From UBA2377 sp964429385 (lineage in GTDB: Bacteria > Verrucomicrobiota > Verrucomicrobiia > Opitutales > Opitutaceae): a stretch of DNA of 64,000 nucleotides. The stretch covers positions 1 through 64,000 of the forward strand of contig CAYSBR010000009.1 in NCBI GenBank assembly GCA_964429385.1, written 5' to 3'. This document shows, one piece after another, positions 61,801 to 64,000 of this stretch; the stretch's first letter is position 1, and each line of letters opens with the position of its first letter. Below the pieces are notes generated by a model. It saw only the letters and a program-made list of their open reading frames with translations. It was not told the origin of the DNA and did not search any database. Both the position numbers and the translations under genes were made by a program.

Positions 61801-62952
61801 TCAGCGCAACTCCAGCAGAATGGCGTTGTGCAGGTGTTTGGCCAGATACGCGTAGGTGGCGTAGCCGTAGCCGTTGGCGCCCCAGTTCGCCCCCCATGAG
61901 TTCCGGAAGATGAAGGTCGCGTCCTCGATGCGCCCCGTCTCCGAAGTGTAACCCACCAAGGTCACGGCATGGCCATAACCGGGAATCGGGTCCTGCGTGT
62001 TGAGCAACGCCGCGCGCATGTTGAAAAAGCGCGGCCACCCCGTGCCGATCGCCACCGGCAAACCGGCGTTGAGGGCATGCACGATGTTGTTGAGCAAAGT
62101 GGCGTTGTCCCGCCCCGGCACCAGATGCACCCCGACCTGGGTGCGCTGCCGCGCCGCCGTCACCACCTCGGGCGGCGGATCCGCGGTGAGATTGCTCGTG
62201 CGACCGATGGTATTGGGCATCTCATCGTAAAGGGGAATACCGTAGCTGCGCAGGGCCGTGACCACCTCCGTCAGCGCAAACCCGGCATCCGCATCCTCCC
62301 CCGTGAGCCCCGGCGCGTCGGCCCCGGCGCGCTGGAGGGTTTTTCCCGTGGCCCAGATGAGATATTCCTCCGAGAGCTTCTCCGCCTGTCCGGTGTTCTC
62401 CGCCCGTAAAAACTCCAGGGCGCTCACCACCGCAAAGACCGCGCAACTCGGCCGGCGCCCCTGATTCTTGGCGTGCAACTCCAAGGCGCGGAACTGCGGA
62501 CGCATGTCCACCCCGCCGCGCACGGATGCCGGTCTCCCAAAGTCCCGCAGCAACCGGTCAAACGTGGTCCCCTCCGCCCGCTCCCGAACCTGGGGCGCTT
62601 GGGCAACCTGCGCCTGCCGGGCCTGGCGCTCCGCCGTGGCCCGCGCCAGCGCGGCGTCCTCCGCCTGCTCCGCCACCGGATCGTAGCCAAAGGCCGCCTG
62701 CAGCTCCGGTGCGAGATCCCTCAACCGCACCGACGCCATCCCGCCCGCATGCAAGATCATCACCGTGCGCGGGGACACCGAACGCACCGTCACCCGCTGA
62801 TACGTGACCTTGCCCGCGGTCAGCGATTCAAGCTTCGTCCCGGCCCCATAGTGGACGGACGGCTGCGCACCCGCCACCGCCACCGAAAGGAGCAGCAGCG
62901 CACTCGCCGCCGCCACCCTGAGCATCACAAAAGCACGCGTTACCGGAATCAT
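61801..62952 (-). CDS. Secreted papain-like (C1) cysteine protease
   Basis: 383 residues from ATG 62952. Signal peptide about 1-30 (ends VAVAGAQ). Residues 31-95 form a small beta-rich domain with KVTYQRVTVRSVSPRTVMIL, HAGGMASVRLRDLAPELQ and FGYDP, a pattern I associate with many secreted proteins of Verrucomicrobiota and Planctomycetota. An Ala/Gln-rich helix links it to a papain-type domain: Cys170 (GRRPSCAVFAV), His328 (GYGHAVTLVGY) and Asn351 (FRNSWGANWG). So the triad is complete. Function could be extracellular proteolysis or bacteriolysis. Confidence 0.88.
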   Translation of the reverse strand: MIPVTRAFVMLRVAAASALLLLSVAVAGAQPSVHYGAGTKLESLTAGKVTYQRVTVRSVSPRTVMILHAGGMASVRLRDLAPELQAAFGYDPVAEQAEDAALARATAERQARQAQVAQAPQVRERAEGTTFDRLLRDFGRPASVRGGVDMRPQFRALELHAKNQGRRPSCAVFAVVSALEFLRAENTGQAEKLSEEYLIWATGKTLQRAGADAPGLTGEDADAGFALTEVVTALRSYGIPLYDEMPNTIGRTSNLTADPPPEVVTAARQRTQVGVHLVPGRDNATLLNNIVHALNAGLPVAIGTGWPRFFNMRAALLNTQDPIPGYGHAVTLVGYTSETGRIEDATFIFRNSWGANWGANGYGYATYAYLAKHLHNAILLELR

Positions 62953-63049
62953 GTCTCTCCCGGCAGTCGTAGCGCCTCCGCCCGGTTTTGCACGATTATT
63001 GAAGCGTTGCGGGTTGGACACCCGCGGGCCGGCGCGTTTCGCTGCGCGC

Positions 63050-64000
63050 ATGAAAGTCCTCCTCATCGGCGGCACCGGGCTCATCTCCACGGGCATCGTC
63101 AAGGCCCTCCTCGCGCGCGGCGCGGCCATCACCGTCTTCAACCGGGGGCAGACCGACGATCGGCTCGACCCCGCCGTGCGGCGCCTGCACGGCGATCGCC
63201 ACGCGTTCGCCTCCTTTGAACACACCATGGCCGCCGCCGGCCTCTGGGATGTGGTGATCGACATGATCTGCTTCCGTCCCGACCAGGCCGAAAGCGCCGT
63301 GCGCGCCTTCGCCGGCCACTGCGGCCATTTTATTTTTTGCAGCACCGTCTGCACTTACGGCAATACCCAGACGATTCTCCCCACCCTCGAAACCACGCCG
63401 CAGAATCCGCACTCCGCTTACGGTCGCGACAAGGTCGCCTGCGAACAGGTTTTCCTTCAGGCTCACGCCGACGGCAAAATGCCGGTCACCATCTTCCGCC
63501 CCTCGCACACCTACGGCCCCGGCGGCGGCATCATCAACAACCTCGGCTGGGCGCCCACCTTTGTGGATCGTCTGCGTCGCGGCCGGCCGATCATCGTCAG
63601 TGGCGACGGCCACGGACTCTGGCAAAGCGCGTTTTCCGAAGACGTGGGCACCGGGTTTGCCTGCGCCGCCGCACGCTCAAAATGCTTCGGCGAAGCCTAC
63701 AACATTGTCGGGGATGAAATCGTGACCTGGGACGATTACACCCGGCGCACCGCCGCCGCCCTCGGCGCGCCCGCGCCCCGCCTCGTCCACCTGCCCACCG
63801 ATCTCCTGCTCGCCCTCGACCGGCCGCGTTTCGCCGCGCTGGAGGAGATCTTCCGTTTCCACGGCGTCTATGCCAACGCCAAGCTCAAGCGCGACGTGCC
63901 CGAATACCAGCCCGCCACGCCCTACGAGGAAGGCGTGCGCCGCACCGTCGCCTGGATGGACGCGCACGATAAAATCGCCGCCGCCGAGACTGACCCGTAC
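63050..64000 (+). CDS. NAD-dependent epimerase/dehydratase (3' end cut)
   Basis: 317 codons visible, running off the right edge without a stop. Extended short-chain dehydrogenase fold: the Rossmann loop is MKVLLIGGTGLISTGIVKAL; the active-site region has FIFCSTVCTYG (Ser/Thr) and a Tyr-x3-Lys (SAYGRDKVACE); substrate-side TIFRPSHTYGPGG. The family resembles atypical SDRs related to CSP41 and nucleoside-sugar epimerases. The substrate is not clear from sequence. Divergent from the protease gene with 97 bases between. Confidence 0.88.
   Translation, partial: MKVLLIGGTGLISTGIVKALLARGAAITVFNRGQTDDRLDPAVRRLHGDRHAFASFEHTMAAAGLWDVVIDMICFRPDQAESAVRAFAGHCGHFIFCSTVCTYGNTQTILPTLETTPQNPHSAYGRDKVACEQVFLQAHADGKMPVTIFRPSHTYGPGGGIINNLGWAPTFVDRLRRGRPIIVSGDGHGLWQSAFSEDVGTGFACAAARSKCFGEAYNIVGDEIVTWDDYTRRTAAALGAPAPRLVHLPTDLLLALDRPRFAALEEIFRFHGVYANAKLKRDVPEYQPATPYEEGVRRTVAWMDAHDKIAAAETDPY

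Overview
The window is GC-rich bacterial chromosome, densely coded on both strands. It holds about 56 protein genes and no rRNA, tRNA, CRISPR array, transposase or integrase that I can recognise. Gene content (livHMGF, a 7TM-HD phosphodiesterase beside ybeY and phoH, citramalate synthase, Gld-type ABC genes with a DUF4340 protein, a large AsmA-like protein, a sulfatase-fold protein, a YGYDP-type secreted domain) and the style of intergenic repeats suggest Verrucomicrobiota, most likely Opitutales/Opitutaceae. That placement is inference from remembered gene and repeat style, not a search result.

Layout. 1-3428: the end of a branched-chain amino acid ABC importer operon (livH cut by the left edge, then livM, livG, livF). 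3515-5356: htpG. 5446-6079: vapBC toxin-antitoxin pair with a 20-bp palindrome upstream. 6248-9258: an Hsp70-like ATPase, an alpha/beta hydrolase, a methyltransferase and a VF530-type protein. 9259-10596: fabF, reverse strand. 10728-18899: a long forward run of HIT hydrolase, phoH (ybeZ type), a small secreted protein, a 7TM-HD c-di-AMP phosphodiesterase-like protein, ybeY, a RecO-like protein and a nuclease-XPD-type helicase fusion. 19185-22546: an AT-richer GNAT gene, then pyrR-pyrB-pyrC. 22729-24294: cimA, reverse strand. 24549-27674: a heparinase II/III-like protein and a short MetE-like protein, closed by a clear terminator. 27848-31921: PIN-PhoH protein and small conserved or secreted proteins.

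32071-35649: a forward module of a lone receiver protein, a membrane protein with two cyclic-nucleotide-type domains, and another membrane protein. 35633-38914, reverse: TVP38-type membrane protein, xseA, msrB and a membrane protein. 39138-43346: CPBP protease, proA, a secreted protein, a small conserved protein and birA. 43382-51436: Gld-like ABC ATPase, permease and GldG-like subunit, then a DUF4340 protein and an AsmA-like protein, probably one envelope unit. 51557-55435: a 1292-residue hybrid histidine kinase. 55641-57762: a sulfatase-fold protein lacking its catalytic residues, and a dienelactone hydrolase. 58078-61130: a coupled pair of unknown envelope proteins. 61192-64000: peptide deformylase, a secreted papain-like protease, and an NAD-dependent epimerase cut by the right edge.

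The most unusual feature is the repeat content. Degenerate 7-bp tandem repeats of unrelated sequence end 0-4 bases before the start codons of livG, livF, pyrB and the GldG-like gene, where a ribosome binding site should be. Two of these sites are long head-to-head hairpins. A separate palindromic element of about 80 bp occurs twice in opposite orientation (18915-18996 and 29586-29663). Three further palindromes lie in frame inside one helicase gene. Together they point to active small repeat or palindrome families that tolerate insertion at gene starts and inside reading frames.
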